Below are positions 14,905 through 23,847 of a DNA stretch of 29,658 bases, in pieces; the stretch's first letter is position 1; every line of letters begins with the position of its first letter. The notes under the pieces are model-generated. The model was not told the DNA's origin and made no database searches. It worked only from the letters and a program-made list of their open reading frames with translations. The stretch covers positions 1 to 29,658 of the forward strand of contig BEHV01000019.1 of NCBI GenBank assembly GCA_002898315.1. Direction: 5' to 3'. Made by a program: the position numbers and the translations under genes. The stretch comes from a bacterium HR19 (GTDB lineage Bacteria; Calescibacteriota; Calescibacteriia; Calescibacteriales; Calescibacteriaceae).

Positions 14905-15633
14905 ATGATAAAGAGAATAAAAAGCGGAATACCTGGATTTGATGAACTCGTAGGCGGAGGAATACCCGAAAGAAGCGTCATACTCTTGAGTGGCATAGCA
15001 GGAACTGGCAAAACAACCTTTGCGTTCCAATTTCTCTGGGAAGGTTTGAAATCAGATGAGAACGGAATATATGTTGCACTTGAAGAGCATCCCACTCAGG
15101 TGAGAAAAAATATGGAGGACTTCGGATGGAATGTGAGAGAATTTGAAGAAAAGAAGAAAATAGCATTTGTAGATGCATTCACATCTGCCATAGGAAAAGT
15201 TAAAGAATACGAAAAATTCATAGTTCAAGATATTTCAGATATAAACGAGTTCACAGAGGTTCTGAAAAATGCAGTAAAAGATATATCAGCCAAAAGAATC
15301 GTCGTAGATTCAATCACGACGCTTTTTACAAGCAGAACACCCACAACTCCAAGAAATATACTTTTACAGCTCAAAAGAACCATATACGCGTTAGGTTGCA
15401 CAGCTATTTTTGTAAATCAATTGAACACCGCAGAAAGAGGTTCAGGCGGAGCAGGAATTGAACACCTCGCAGACGGAATAATAAAACTTGATCTAACCGA
15501 ATCTAACGGAGAACTCAAACGCTCAATTTTGGTATGGAAAATGAAAGGAACAGCCCATTCCCTAAAAAGACATCCATTTGAAATAACTTCAAACGGAATA
15601 GTTGTATTTTCTGATAGAATAATAAATCTATAA
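14905..15633 (+). CDS. KaiC/Rad55-like RecA-superfamily ATPase
   Basis: The 242-residue protein is a single KaiC-type RecA-fold domain. It opens with [17 protein letters not shown], then Walker [10 protein letters not shown] (30-38), the paired glutamates ALEEHP (Glu60-Glu61) used for hydrolysis in KaiC-like proteins, and Walker B RIVVDSIT (131-138). The sequence [15 protein letters not shown] and a basic C-terminal part ([17 protein letters not shown]) complete the family pattern. One-domain KaiC-like proteins are frequent in archaea and thermophilic bacteria and mostly have no known role; regulation or DNA/RNA-related functions have been proposed. KaiA/KaiB genes are absent here, so a clock role is not implied. 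ATG 14905 is preferred over TTG 14896; TAGAAT lies 10 nt upstream and there is no Shine-Dalgarno. Confidence 0.85.
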   Translation: MIKRIKSGIPGFDELVGGGIPERSVILLSGIAGTGKTTFAFQFLWEGLKSDENGIYVALEEHPTQVRKNMEDFGWNVREFEEKKKIAFVDAFTSAIGKVKEYEKFIVQDISDINEFTEVLKNAVKDISAKRIVVDSITTLFTSRTPTTPRNILLQLKRTIYALGCTAIFVNQLNTAERGSGGAGIEHLADGIIKLDLTESNGELKRSILVWKMKGTAHSLKRHPFEITSNGIVVFSDRIINL

Positions 15634-15668
15634 AAAATACTTAACCTGATAAAATCTTTCCGATTATC

Positions 15669-15674
15669 TAAAAT
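15669..15674 (+). promoter_or_regulatory. Candidate -10 element of a leaderless promoter (glycosyltransferase gene)
   Basis: TAAAAT ends 9 nt before ATG 15684. The nine intervening bases (TCTTCTTAT) contain no Shine-Dalgarno. Confidence 0.35.
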
Positions 15675-15683
15675 TCTTCTTAT

Positions 15684-18650
15684 ATGCAGAGGAAGGTTTC
15701 GGTTCTCATTCCAACCTACAAAAGACCTCATTTTTTAAAACAGGCACTTGAAAGCGCTATACACCAGTTGCTAAAACCCTATGAAATAATAGTTTGTGAT
15801 AACGACCCAACTCCTAACACAGAGACAGAAAAAATAGTCCTTGAGCTCTCAAAAGAGTTCAGGCAGATAAAGTATTTCAAAAATCCAGAAAATATAGGAG
15901 CACTTGAAAACTACAAAAAACTTTTCCACCTTGCCGAAGGAGAATTTATTCAGTTCCTGCCAGATGATGACCTGCTCGCACCACATACTCTTGACGAACT
16001 CTCAAAACCTCTTTGCGAAAACGAAGAAATTAAAATATCTGCTGGAAAAGGCGTATTTTTAGATGAAAACTTAAAAATCATCCCTTCTCTATTTTTCTAC
16101 CAGAAATTCTACTCAAATTATAAAGACCTTTTCAAAAACGAAGCTTTAGACGGCAAAGAATTTATAAAAAAATCTCTTTATCACCTCGCTAATTTTACTG
16201 TCGGCTTTCCTATGTTTAGAAAAAAAGATGTTGATTTTGAACTTTTCAAATTTGATAACTTTGAGATAAAAGCAAACATTGATTGGTTCTTATGGTTGTA
16301 TATTTTGCGAAAACCTAACTCAAAGGTCTTTCTTTCAGGTAAAGTAACCTATTTTCTCAGGTCTCACGAAAGTCAAGCACAGATGAAAAGTTTCATAATT
16401 GGCGCAAAAGAGCATCTAATTTTTCTCTCCGACGAATTCTTGGGGTCAGTAGGCGTAAGCATAAGCAAAAAAGAACTTGCCAGAACTAAAGAGGAAATAA
16501 TTTTTTCAATCTTTAACATAATCCCTTTACTTGACAACGAACAGAAAAAAGAAGCCGAAAAAATAGTTCAGGACATCATAAACGAAGCAAAACAAAAAAG
16601 CAAAAACCTAATAATCCAGAACCTCGTGGAAAGAGAAAAAAGAGAACCATTCTCAATAATAATAATAACTTACAACTCCCAAAAAACAATAATAGATTGT
16701 CTTACAACAATTTTGCAGAACTCAAAAGATGAAGATGAAATCATCGTTATTGACAACAACTCAAAAGATAACACCCCTCAAATACTCCTTGACCTCCAGA
16801 AAAAATTTGGGAACATAAAAGTTATTCTCAACCAAAAAAATCTTGGCTTTGCAAAAGCGGTAAATCAAGCGGTAAAACAGGCAAAAAACGAGTTCCTCGT
16901 CATAATAAACCCAGATACATTCGTCGCAACACCCGACTGGCTTGAAATATTCTACAAAGAACTTAAAAAAAATAATGCCGGAGTCGTAATACCTACCTCG
17001 GAAGCGGTTGCGTTCAGATTTGAACTTATAAGATTCACCAAACTTCCCTACATATACCGCGACCCAAAAATAATTTCAGATTGGCTACGATTCCACTTTG
17101 ACAACGAAAAAGAAGAAGTCCCATTCTTCGCAGGTTTTTGCTTCGCCACACGAAAAAAAATATTTGAAGAAATCGGTATGCTTGATGAAAACCTCATTCT
17201 CGGCATGGAGGACTACGATTTCTCTCTCCGTCTCAGAGAAAAAAATTACAAAATTCTGCTACTTCCTTCTGTTTTGGTCGGGCACATCGGACACGTCTCA
17301 TTTGAATCAGACAGAGAAAACGCCGAAAAACTCAACAGAATATCAATCTGGAACTTCGCTAAAAAACTCATAAAAAAATATGGTTATGGCAATGTCCCCA
17401 CACCAGATAAACTCATCGCTGAAGAGGAAAATCCCCTCAATTTCCAAGCTATCAACCTTCATGGAAAATATAAATTCATGTTTGATTTTTCTGGAACAAA
17501 AAAAGAGAAAGATTTTTTCAGAAAAAAAGCTGTTGAGCTCCACTCAAAACCCCCTATCTCAATCGTCACCGTCTCTTTCTTCTCATCAGATGATATAGAT
17601 GAACTCTCTCAATCCATCGCAAATTCAAACTACCCAAATTTGAACCTCGTGGTTGTTGACAACTCAGAAGATGAATCTGAATTCAGAAAACTCAACGAAA
17701 TTTTGCAGAAAAACTTCAAAAATACCCAGAAAAAATTTTTCATCATAAAAAATCAAAATACTGGTTTTGCAGGTGGGACAAATAAAGGTATAAAGTTCGC
17801 AATTGAAAACTTAAATGCAAGTTACATCTGGATTTTGAACCCTGACACCATAATAGATAAAAATACTCCTTTTGAACTACTCAAAACTCTTCTTTACACC
17901 GATTCCCTTGCAGTCACCTGTAAAATCAAAGACATAAAAACTGGAAAATGTCTTTACGATGGTATAAGGTATTCTGAAACCCCTTTTGACGAGCAGGATA
18001 TCGGAATAATTCCTGCACTCTTTTTATCCGGAGCAAATATCCTTGTAAAAAAAGAACTTATAGAAAAAACAGGATTTTTCAGAGAGGATTTTTTCCTCTA
18101 CTTTGAAGATAACGACCTTATGACAAGAATGAAAGAAAAAGGAATAAAGCTCATCTATACCCCATACACATTTATATACCACAAAGTTAAGGGAGGACTT
18201 CTGAGCAACCCCACAAAACTCTACTACTTCACAAGAAACTTTTTTTACTTTTTTGAAGAAACCCAAAAAAAAGATTTTATCCCTGCTCTACAATACATAA
18301 CAAATACACTGTGGCGGTATTACGAAGAACTCCAAAACAAACTCCCACAAAACATAATCCCAATCATCATAGGAATTGAACACTACCTTCTTGGAAAAAA
18401 AGGGAAACAGAACTGGGAAAAAGATACTTTTTACTATGGGGAAAAGATCTCAGAAAATCTCCCCGAAAACCTGAGAAAAATAAACGGAATAAAAATTATG
18501 GAAGATTTTTACAAGCTCAAAAAAATTCTTATAGCTAATCCAAAAGATAAAAATGCTTTTGCATGGATAATAAATCTGATATACTTTATGAAATTCTCTG
18601 AACTCTTCGGTTTTTCAAATTACTATGAATTTAAAAACTCTCTTCAATAA
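15684..18650 (+). CDS. Triple-domain family 2 glycosyltransferase (988 aa)
   Basis: Three GT-A family 2 glycosyltransferase domains lie in one chain. Domain 1 (about 4-240) starts VSVLIPTYKRP and has the donor/metal motif PDDD (93-96). Domain 2 (about 322-560) starts FSIIIITYNS, has IDNNS, LNQKNLGFAKAVN, NPDT (409-412) and GMEDYDFSLRL (507-517). Domain 3 (about 624-870) starts ISIVTVSFFS, has VDNS, NQNTGFAGGTN, NPDT (719-722) and YFEDNDLMTRM (806-816). Domains 2 and 3 look like rhamnosyltransferase-type GT2 members. A C-terminal helical region of about 120 residues follows. No membrane segments are evident, so it is probably a cytoplasmic enzyme building a surface polysaccharide or glycan with several linkages. 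It is not in a polysaccharide cluster. Its 3' end is followed 46 bp later by the CobA-HemD start. Confidence 0.9.
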   Translation: MQRKVSVLIPTYKRPHFLKQALESAIHQLLKPYEIIVCDNDPTPNTETEKIVLELSKEFRQIKYFKNPENIGALENYKKLFHLAEGEFIQFLPDDDLLAPHTLDELSKPLCENEEIKISAGKGVFLDENLKIIPSLFFYQKFYSNYKDLFKNEALDGKEFIKKSLYHLANFTVGFPMFRKKDVDFELFKFDNFEIKANIDWFLWLYILRKPNSKVFLSGKVTYFLRSHESQAQMKSFIIGAKEHLIFLSDEFLGSVGVSISKKELARTKEEIIFSIFNIIPLLDNEQKKEAEKIVQDIINEAKQKSKNLIIQNLVEREKREPFSIIIITYNSQKTIIDCLTTILQNSKDEDEIIVIDNNSKDNTPQILLDLQKKFGNIKVILNQKNLGFAKAVNQAVKQAKNEFLVIINPDTFVATPDWLEIFYKELKKNNAGVVIPTSEAVAFRFELIRFTKLPYIYRDPKIISDWLRFHFDNEKEEVPFFAGFCFATRKKIFEEIGMLDENLILGMEDYDFSLRLREKNYKILLLPSVLVGHIGHVSFESDRENAEKLNRISIWNFAKKLIKKYGYGNVPTPDKLIAEEENPLNFQAINLHGKYKFMFDFSGTKKEKDFFRKKAVELHSKPPISIVTVSFFSSDDIDELSQSIANSNYPNLNLVVVDNSEDESEFRKLNEILQKNFKNTQKKFFIIKNQNTGFAGGTNKGIKFAIENLNASYIWILNPDTIIDKNTPFELLKTLLYTDSLAVTCKIKDIKTGKCLYDGIRYSETPFDEQDIGIIPALFLSGANILVKKELIEKTGFFREDFFLYFEDNDLMTRMKEKGIKLIYTPYTFIYHKVKGGLLSNPTKLYYFTRNFFYFFEETQKKDFIPALQYITNTLWRYYEELQNKLPQNIIPIIIGIEHYLLGKKGKQNWEKDTFYYGEKISENLPENLRKINGIKIMEDFYKLKKILIANPKDKNAFAWIINLIYFMKFSELFGFSNYYEFKNSLQ

Positions 18651-18696
18651 ACCAGAAAAAAATCTTGACGCATCAGCAGAAATAAAGTTTATCATT

Positions 18697-20205
18697 ATGA
18701 GAGAGGGCAAAGTTTTCATATTGGGAGGAGGACCCGGCGACCCATCTTTGATAACCCAAAAAGCCATAGAGGTTCTCAAAAAAGCAGATGTGGTGATATA
18801 CGATCACCTTACCTCCAAAGAGCTACTCTTATACGCAGAGAAAGCAGAAAAAATTTATGTAGGGAAAGAGGCAGGAAAACACACACTATCACAAGAGGAG
18901 ATAAATGAACTCATGGTGCGAAAAGCAAAAGAAGGGAAAATAGTTGTGAGATTAAAAGGGGGAGACCCGTTCATATTCGGCAGAGGAGGGGAAGAGTGCG
19001 AGTTCCTTTATGAAAACGGAATTGACTTTGAGGTAGTTCCGGGAATCTCCTCATTCTATTCTGTCCCAGCATACGCAGGAATTCCATTAACTCACAGAGA
19101 TTTCAACTCCTCGTTTGCAGTAGCAACAGGAGGCTCAGCAGAGGGACTTTCAAAACTTGATTTCTCTGCTCTATCAAAGTGCGGAACAATAGTGTTTTTG
19201 ATGACAGTAAAACCACTTGATACGATTGTCTCAAACCTTCTCAAATTTCTACCAGAAGATACACCGTGCGCAATAATAGAGAACGGAACGACTCCACTTC
19301 AAAGAACAATAAAATCAGACCTCAAAAACATAGTAAAAGAGTCAAGAGAAAATAAGATAAGTCCCCCGGCTATATTTATTGTTGGTGAAGTTGTAAAACT
19401 CAGAGAAAAACTGAAATGGTATGAGAAAAAGAAACTTTTCGGGAAAAAAGTGGTCATAACAAGACCTGCAAATCAATCGCTTGAGTTTTCGGAACTTCTC
19501 TACAATAGAGGAGCTTTGCCTATACTCTTTCCCGCAATAAAAATCTCATTCCAAGAGAGACATAAAAAAAACATAGAAAATTTCATAAGATACATGGAAA
19601 AAGATGGTTATGGAAATTCAATTGTGGTGTTCACAAGTCAGAATGGAGTGAAAAACTTTTTCTCGTATCTCAATCAGATGAAAAAAGATTCACGAATATT
19701 TGCCGGAAAAAAAATCGCAGTAGTCGGAGAGAAAACAGCAGAAGAGATAAAAAAATTCGGCATAATAGCAGATATAATTCCACAAAACTTCACAACATCT
19801 GAACTTTTAAAAATCCTCAAAGAAACCAGAGAAGAAAACATATTTTTTCTGCGAGCCGAAGGAGTAAAGAATATAGAAGATGAGCTCGTAAAATCAGGAA
19901 AAAATGTTTTCAACATTGAAATATACTCAATAGAAAAAGAAGAACACAGCGAAGAAGAAGTCAAAGAAATCTACAACATATCTCCTGATATACTGACATT
20001 TACATCTTCTTTATCTTTTCTATACTTCAAAGAACATTTTGATTCCGAGTGGATAACTAAAAGAACGATTGCGTGTATAGGTGAAGTCACCGCAAAAACA
20101 GTAGAAAAACATATCGGAAGGAAACCAGAGATAATCTCACAAAAACAAACAATAGAAAACCTCGTTGAAGAAATAGAAAGATATTTTTCAGAAGCAAAAT
20201 TATAA
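18697..20205 (+). CDS. Uroporphyrinogen-III C-methyltransferase / uroporphyrinogen-III synthase fusion (CobA-HemD)
   Basis: One protein carries two consecutive steps of tetrapyrrole synthesis. Residues 1-245 are a SUMT (CobA) domain that methylates uroporphyrinogen III at C2 and C7 to precorrin-2: VFILGGGPGDPSL (6-18), VIYDHL, VRLKGGDPFIFGRGGEE (84-100), VPGISS, GIPLTHRD and PCAIIENGT. Residues about 250-502 are uroporphyrinogen-III synthase (HemD): KKVVITRPANQS, VVFTSQNGVKNFF, VVGEKTAEEIKKFG, FLRAEG, then DILTFTSSLSF and ACIGEVTAKT. The fusion is known in clostridia and other bacteria. It feeds siroheme and cobalamin. ATG 18697 is preferred over the upstream TTG/ATG frame (18625), which would overlap the glycosyltransferase and add unconserved residues. 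It converges with an aldo/keto reductase at only 14 bp. Confidence 0.94.
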   Translation: MREGKVFILGGGPGDPSLITQKAIEVLKKADVVIYDHLTSKELLLYAEKAEKIYVGKEAGKHTLSQEEINELMVRKAKEGKIVVRLKGGDPFIFGRGGEECEFLYENGIDFEVVPGISSFYSVPAYAGIPLTHRDFNSSFAVATGGSAEGLSKLDFSALSKCGTIVFLMTVKPLDTIVSNLLKFLPEDTPCAIIENGTTPLQRTIKSDLKNIVKESRENKISPPAIFIVGEVVKLREKLKWYEKKKLFGKKVVITRPANQSLEFSELLYNRGALPILFPAIKISFQERHKKNIENFIRYMEKDGYGNSIVVFTSQNGVKNFFSYLNQMKKDSRIFAGKKIAVVGEKTAEEIKKFGIIADIIPQNFTTSELLKILKETREENIFFLRAEGVKNIEDELVKSGKNVFNIEIYSIEKEEHSEEEVKEIYNISPDILTFTSSLSFLYFKEHFDSEWITKRTIACIGEVTAKTVEKHIGRKPEIISQKQTIENLVEEIERYFSEAKL

Positions 20206-20219
20206 AGGAGTCGCACAAT

Positions 20220-21203
20220 TCAGCTACTTCTCATAGTAATGTATGGATGGAGGTCTTCATAATATGCTTTTTTAATCTCTTCAAGGATTTCCCGATTTCC
20301 TATTTTCTTTCCTGCAACCTGAACCCACTCTGATATTTGAGATTCATCTGTAAAGTTAGGCAATACAGTTGTAACAGATGGTTCGGTGAGGCAGAAAGCT
20401 ATTGCGATTTGCCCGAGCGTCATTCCCGAAATTTTTTGAGTGAGCTTTAGTTTCTGGACAACCGAGTAAGCTCTTTTCATCCAATCAGACTTTCTGAAAC
20501 TTCTGTGGTCTCTGCTATCAAAAACAGTATTTGCATCAGCAGTTCCGTCTAAAAGACCGCTTGCGTGAGGAACTCTGACTATAAACCTCGCGTCAAATTT
20601 TTTTCCTATCTCAAAAAAAGTATTCGCGGGTTCTTGTTCAAGGATACTGTAAATTATCTGAATGTTCAGAACTCCTTTTTCCATAAGCATTTTTCCTTCT
20701 TCAACCCAACCTATGTCTGGACCTAAAGCACCACCATAAGCTCTTATCTTACCCTCCTCTTTCAATCTTTCAAGAAGTTCAACGAGTTCATCTGTTATGT
20801 GATTTTTTTTCGGATTATGAATCTGATACAGGTCTATACAATCTAAACCTAATCTTTTGAGCGAGTTTTCAAGGGCTCGTCTCACATATTTTTCTGAAAA
20901 GTCCTGCGGATGCTCTCTGTGTCCATCTCTCTTATAATCGTAGAAATTATATCCAACTTTCGTAGCAATAACGAAGTTTTTGAGATTTGGACCGAAAACT
21001 TTTTTTAATATCTCTTCACCATATCCATCACCATAAACATCTGCTGTATCAAAAAAGTTTATTCCTGAATCAACTGCTTTTATGAGCAATTTTCTTCTTT
21101 TTTCTTCGTCTGCGACACCCCACCAATCAGAAGCAACGGTCCAGACACCAAAACCTATAACAGATATATCTTTATCTAAACCCTTAAATCTTCTGTATTC
21201 CAT
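20220..21203 (-). CDS. Aldo/keto reductase
   Basis: This NAD(P)H-dependent oxidoreductase of the AKR superfamily has 327 residues and a TIM-barrel layout. The catalytic tetrad is complete: Asp52 and Tyr57 in FFDTADVYGDG, Lys82 in ATKVGY and His129 in YQIHNP. ALENSLKRLGLDCIDLY and the C-terminal LGQIAIAFCL...VTTVLPNFTDESQISE, the cofactor region, follow the usual pattern. The substrate cannot be inferred; the subgroup looks like the general bacterial AKRs annotated as predicted oxidoreductases. ATG is preceded 8 nt upstream by TAAAAT and no Shine-Dalgarno, so a leaderless mRNA is likely. It is convergent with cobA-hemD and divergent from nuoH. Confidence 0.92.
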   Translation of the reverse strand: MEYRRFKGLDKDISVIGFGVWTVASDWWGVADEEKRRKLLIKAVDSGINFFDTADVYGDGYGEEILKKVFGPNLKNFVIATKVGYNFYDYKRDGHREHPQDFSEKYVRRALENSLKRLGLDCIDLYQIHNPKKNHITDELVELLERLKEEGKIRAYGGALGPDIGWVEEGKMLMEKGVLNIQIIYSILEQEPANTFFEIGKKFDARFIVRVPHASGLLDGTADANTVFDSRDHRSFRKSDWMKRAYSVVQKLKLTQKISGMTLGQIAIAFCLTEPSVTTVLPNFTDESQISEWVQVAGKKIGNREILEEIKKAYYEDLHPYITMRSS

Positions 21204-21211
21204 ACTTGAAA

Positions 21212-21217
21212 ATTTTA
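21212..21217 (-). promoter_or_regulatory. Candidate -10 element of a leaderless promoter (aldo/keto reductase)
   Basis: TAAAAT on the minus strand ends 8 nt before ATG 21203, with no Shine-Dalgarno in the interval. Confidence 0.35.
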
Positions 21218-21291
21218 GAGAGAGATTTAGGACATCTTAAAAAATCAGAAAAAGAAAAAATTTTATTTTTGTGCTAAAAAGAAATCTATAT

Positions 21292-22311
21292 ATGGGTATA
21301 GAAATAAGTGAGCTGATAGCTTTTTTGGTAAGGTCTGCTGTTGTGATATTTCTTCTTCTCAATATAGTTCCACTTATGGTCTTTTTGGAAAGGAAAGTAG
21401 CTGCTTTTGTGCAAGATAGGATTGGTCCCGAAAAATCTGGCTTATATGGTTTAATTCAACCGCTTGCAGATGCGGTGAAGTTCTTCTTGAAAGAAGAGTT
21501 TATTCCACCAGAAGCTAATAAATTCATATACTATATAAGTCCAATAATAACAGCTGTAACTCCTATATTAGGTTTTGTGGTAATTCCTATCATACCCGTT
21601 TTACAGCCGATAAGTTCTGAGTTAAGCGCACTTACTCTTATTGCATTTGCGTCAATGGGAGTATGGGGGTTGCTCCTTGGCGGATGGAGCTCAAACAATA
21701 AATTCTCACTCCTCGGTTCGCTCCGGTCTGCCTCTCAATTCATATCTTATGAAGTTCCTCTGTCTGCATCTATTCTCGCAATGCTTATATTGTATGGCAC
21801 TTTTGACTTTCTGAAAATAGTTCAGGCACAGGAAGGAAGTATATTCAAGTGGGGAATATTTTTAAATCCGCTCGCTTTTCTTGTGTTCTTTATCGCATCG
21901 CTTGCTGAATCTGCAAGAATACCCTTTGACCTACCCGAAGCAGAAGGAGAAATAGTTGCAGGTTATCATACAGAATACTCAGGCATGAAATTCGCTCTCT
22001 TTTTCATGGGAGAGTATATGCATCTTACCCTCGCATCAGCCCTTATGATAATTTTGTTCTTAGGTGGATGGAATATACCATTTGTGAAATTTGAACTTCC
22101 AGAAGATTACCTTTTTGAAGATGTGATAGAGTACGCCGTAGGATTTGTGGTCTTTTCTGTCAAATTATTTTTACTGCTTGGACTTTATGTTCTTATAAGA
22201 TGGACTCTTCCGAGGTTCAGGTTTGATCAGCTCATAAGGTTCAGCTGGGGCGTCTTAATACTCCTTGCTCTGATAAGCATTCTTATATCAGGAGTTATAG
22301 CGGTGTTTTAA
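21292..22311 (+). CDS. nuoH: NADH-quinone oxidoreductase subunit H (NuoH)
   Basis: This membrane subunit of respiratory complex I forms part of the quinone chamber at the junction of the hydrophilic and membrane arms. The protein (339 residues from ATG 21292) has about eight hydrophobic helices and the signature loops: LMVFLERKVAAFVQDRIGP near residue 27-45, YGLIQPLADAVKFFLKEE, RSASQFISYEVPL, and AESARIPFDLPEAEGEIVAG then YHTEYSGMKFALFF. These charged loops distinguish NuoH from more distant hydrogenase subunits. GTG at 21271 gives a seven-residue longer form. No other nuo gene is in the window, so the complex I genes must be split over several loci, or this copy serves another Nuo-like complex. 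It stops 2 bp from the convergent flavin reductase gene. Confidence 0.95.
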   Translation: MGIEISELIAFLVRSAVVIFLLLNIVPLMVFLERKVAAFVQDRIGPEKSGLYGLIQPLADAVKFFLKEEFIPPEANKFIYYISPIITAVTPILGFVVIPIIPVLQPISSELSALTLIAFASMGVWGLLLGGWSSNNKFSLLGSLRSASQFISYEVPLSASILAMLILYGTFDFLKIVQAQEGSIFKWGIFLNPLAFLVFFIASLAESARIPFDLPEAEGEIVAGYHTEYSGMKFALFFMGEYMHLTLASALMIILFLGGWNIPFVKFELPEDYLFEDVIEYAVGFVVFSVKLFLLLGLYVLIRWTLPRFRFDQLIRFSWGVLILLALISILISGVIAVF

Positions 22312-22313
22312 AT

Positions 22314-22793
22314 TTATCCACCATAATACCATCCTGTCTCCATCATTCCAAGAGATTCAAGGTCTTGGCAGGCGTGAACATCAACAACTTTGCCTATGAA
22401 AACATCATGGTCTCCACCGAAATCAATTTTGTTCAAAACCTCGCACTCAAAAGCAGAAGCAGATGCTTTGATTATAGGACAGCCCGTTGAACCGTAGAAT
22501 ATTTCGTATCCTCCAAGCTTCCCATTCTCAACAGAATAACCTTTGAAAAATGTCTGAGCCATATCTTTCTGTCCCTTACCTACTATGTTTATAGCGAACT
22601 TACCAGATTCAGATATAACTTTGTGAAGGAAAGAATCTTTCTTTATGGCAACCGCTACTGCTGGTGGCTTGAAAGATACCTGAGTCAGCCAGTTTATAGT
22701 TCCAGAAGCGGTGTCTTTATCGCTTGAAGATGTAGCTACGAACAAACCATAATGGATTTTTCTCAAAACCTTCTTCTTCAAGTTCTCATCCAT
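22314..22793 (-). CDS. Flavin reductase-like FMN-binding protein
   Basis: The 159-residue protein is a flavin-reductase-like split barrel that binds FMN. It opens LRKIHYGLFVATSSSDKD and continues with GTINWLTQVSFKPPAVAVAI, a pattern also seen in the N-terminal domain of high-molecular-weight rubredoxin and in flavoredoxin. FAINIVGKGQKDMAQTFF, ASAFECEVLNKIDFGGDHDVFIGKV and the aromatic end GWYYGG follow. It could reduce free flavin or pass electrons to a small redox protein; the partner is not here. No rubredoxin domain is attached. The ATG start is without a clear Shine-Dalgarno. It converges with nuoH at 2 bp. Confidence 0.82.
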   Translation of the reverse strand: MDENLKKKVLRKIHYGLFVATSSSDKDTASGTINWLTQVSFKPPAVAVAIKKDSFLHKVISESGKFAINIVGKGQKDMAQTFFKGYSVENGKLGGYEIFYGSTGCPIIKASASAFECEVLNKIDFGGDHDVFIGKVVDVHACQDLESLGMMETGWYYGG

Positions 22794-22866
22794 AGCAGTA
22801 AATAAAAGTAAAACTCTTCAAGAAAAATTTGGTAAATGAAAAATTTTTTTGAGTTAGAAATTTTGG

Positions 22867-23817
22867 TCAATCTCTGTTGGAGAATCTGATATATATTGAG
22901 AGTTTTTTTGGCGGAGCTGGAAACGGTGCAGAATCAGAAATCGCCTTCATAACAAACGAATCAAAGCTTGGATTACCCGATGATTCGTCAATCCTGATAT
23001 CAGATATATTTCCAGATTCGTCTAAAACAAGATAGACGACACACACGAGTTTATCTTTTTGAAGTGATGGCGGGACCTTGAAATTCTTCTGCACTATATC
23101 TCGTATAAGTTCGCCGTATATAGATTTTACCTTTGCTAACTCCTCACCGCTTATTTCTTCGCCATCACCTGCTCCTCCTCTACCCGCTCCGTATTGCTTT
23201 ACGAGATTTTCTATGGCTTTTTGAACCTCTTCGTAATTGGCTCGGGTATCTATACCTTTTTTACCCTCTGTTTTTGTACTTTTTTCATCAGAACCAGAAT
23301 TTTTTGAACTCCGACTTGCCAAAACTTTCCGCTCTTTCTGCAACTTATCTTTTCCAACACGAATCTGACTTTTTTCATACTCTTTCTGATTCTTCAGAGA
23401 TTTTTCCGAATTCTTTTTCGTTTTCGTTTCGCTGATATTTAAATTCTCGGTCTTCTTCTGCGAATCAGAAACTTTGTTCTGTTTCTTCTCCCGAACTTCT
23501 CTTGATTTTTCCCTGCCATCTTTATTTTTTGGTTCTGTGTTTTCGGTCTTCTTGAGCGGTTCAAGTTTTTGTTCGCTCTTTATATCTTCTGACTTCGGTT
23601 TTCCTTTATCTTGAATCTCATTTCCTTCATCTGCAGATGGTGCTGGTGGGAGAGAATTTGAAGGTGATGGATTACTCATAGGGCTTGTTGTCAAGCTCAC
23701 CCAAACGATTTTTTTCTCCTCTTTCTTACTTGTTATGGAAGGTATTATAAAAATCAAAAGCACGTGAAGGAAAGCGGAAATAAAAAGGGAAACAAATAAT
23801 ATTCTTTTATCATACAT
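22867..23817 (-). CDS. TonB-family energy-transducing protein with a long charged linker
   Basis: The 316-residue protein has the TonB/TolA layout: a short cytoplasmic tail and one N-terminal membrane helix (about 7-28, with a His near its middle), a long low-complexity periplasmic linker (about 45-190) made almost wholly of Lys, Glu, Ser, Asn and Asp, and a C-terminal TonB domain (about 225-312) with VVYLVLDESGNISDIRIDES, then GNPSFDSFVMKAISDSAPFPAPP. In TonB systems the C-terminal domain couples the proton motive force (through ExbB/ExbD) to outer-membrane receptors; in TolA it serves envelope integrity. Neither exbBD nor tolQR lies next to it. It supports a two-membrane envelope. Confidence 0.82.
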   Translation of the reverse strand: MYDKRILFVSLFISAFLHVLLIFIIPSITSKKEEKKIVWVSLTTSPMSNPSPSNSLPPAPSADEGNEIQDKGKPKSEDIKSEQKLEPLKKTENTEPKNKDGREKSREVREKKQNKVSDSQKKTENLNISETKTKKNSEKSLKNQKEYEKSQIRVGKDKLQKERKVLASRSSKNSGSDEKSTKTEGKKGIDTRANYEEVQKAIENLVKQYGAGRGGAGDGEEISGEELAKVKSIYGELIRDIVQKNFKVPPSLQKDKLVCVVYLVLDESGNISDIRIDESSGNPSFDSFVMKAISDSAPFPAPPKKLSIYIRFSNRD

Positions 23818-23847
23818 AAGCTCTTTTTTAAATATGTAGCGAAAAAA

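Noticed and set aside
14905-15633. Circadian clock KaiC
   Set aside because: It has one KaiC-like domain, and no kaiA or kaiB is nearby; single-domain KaiC-like ATPases are common without clock function.
17098-17598. Small overlapping frames inside the glycosyltransferase
   Set aside because: Lys/Ser-rich translations from another frame of a conserved gene; no start signal.
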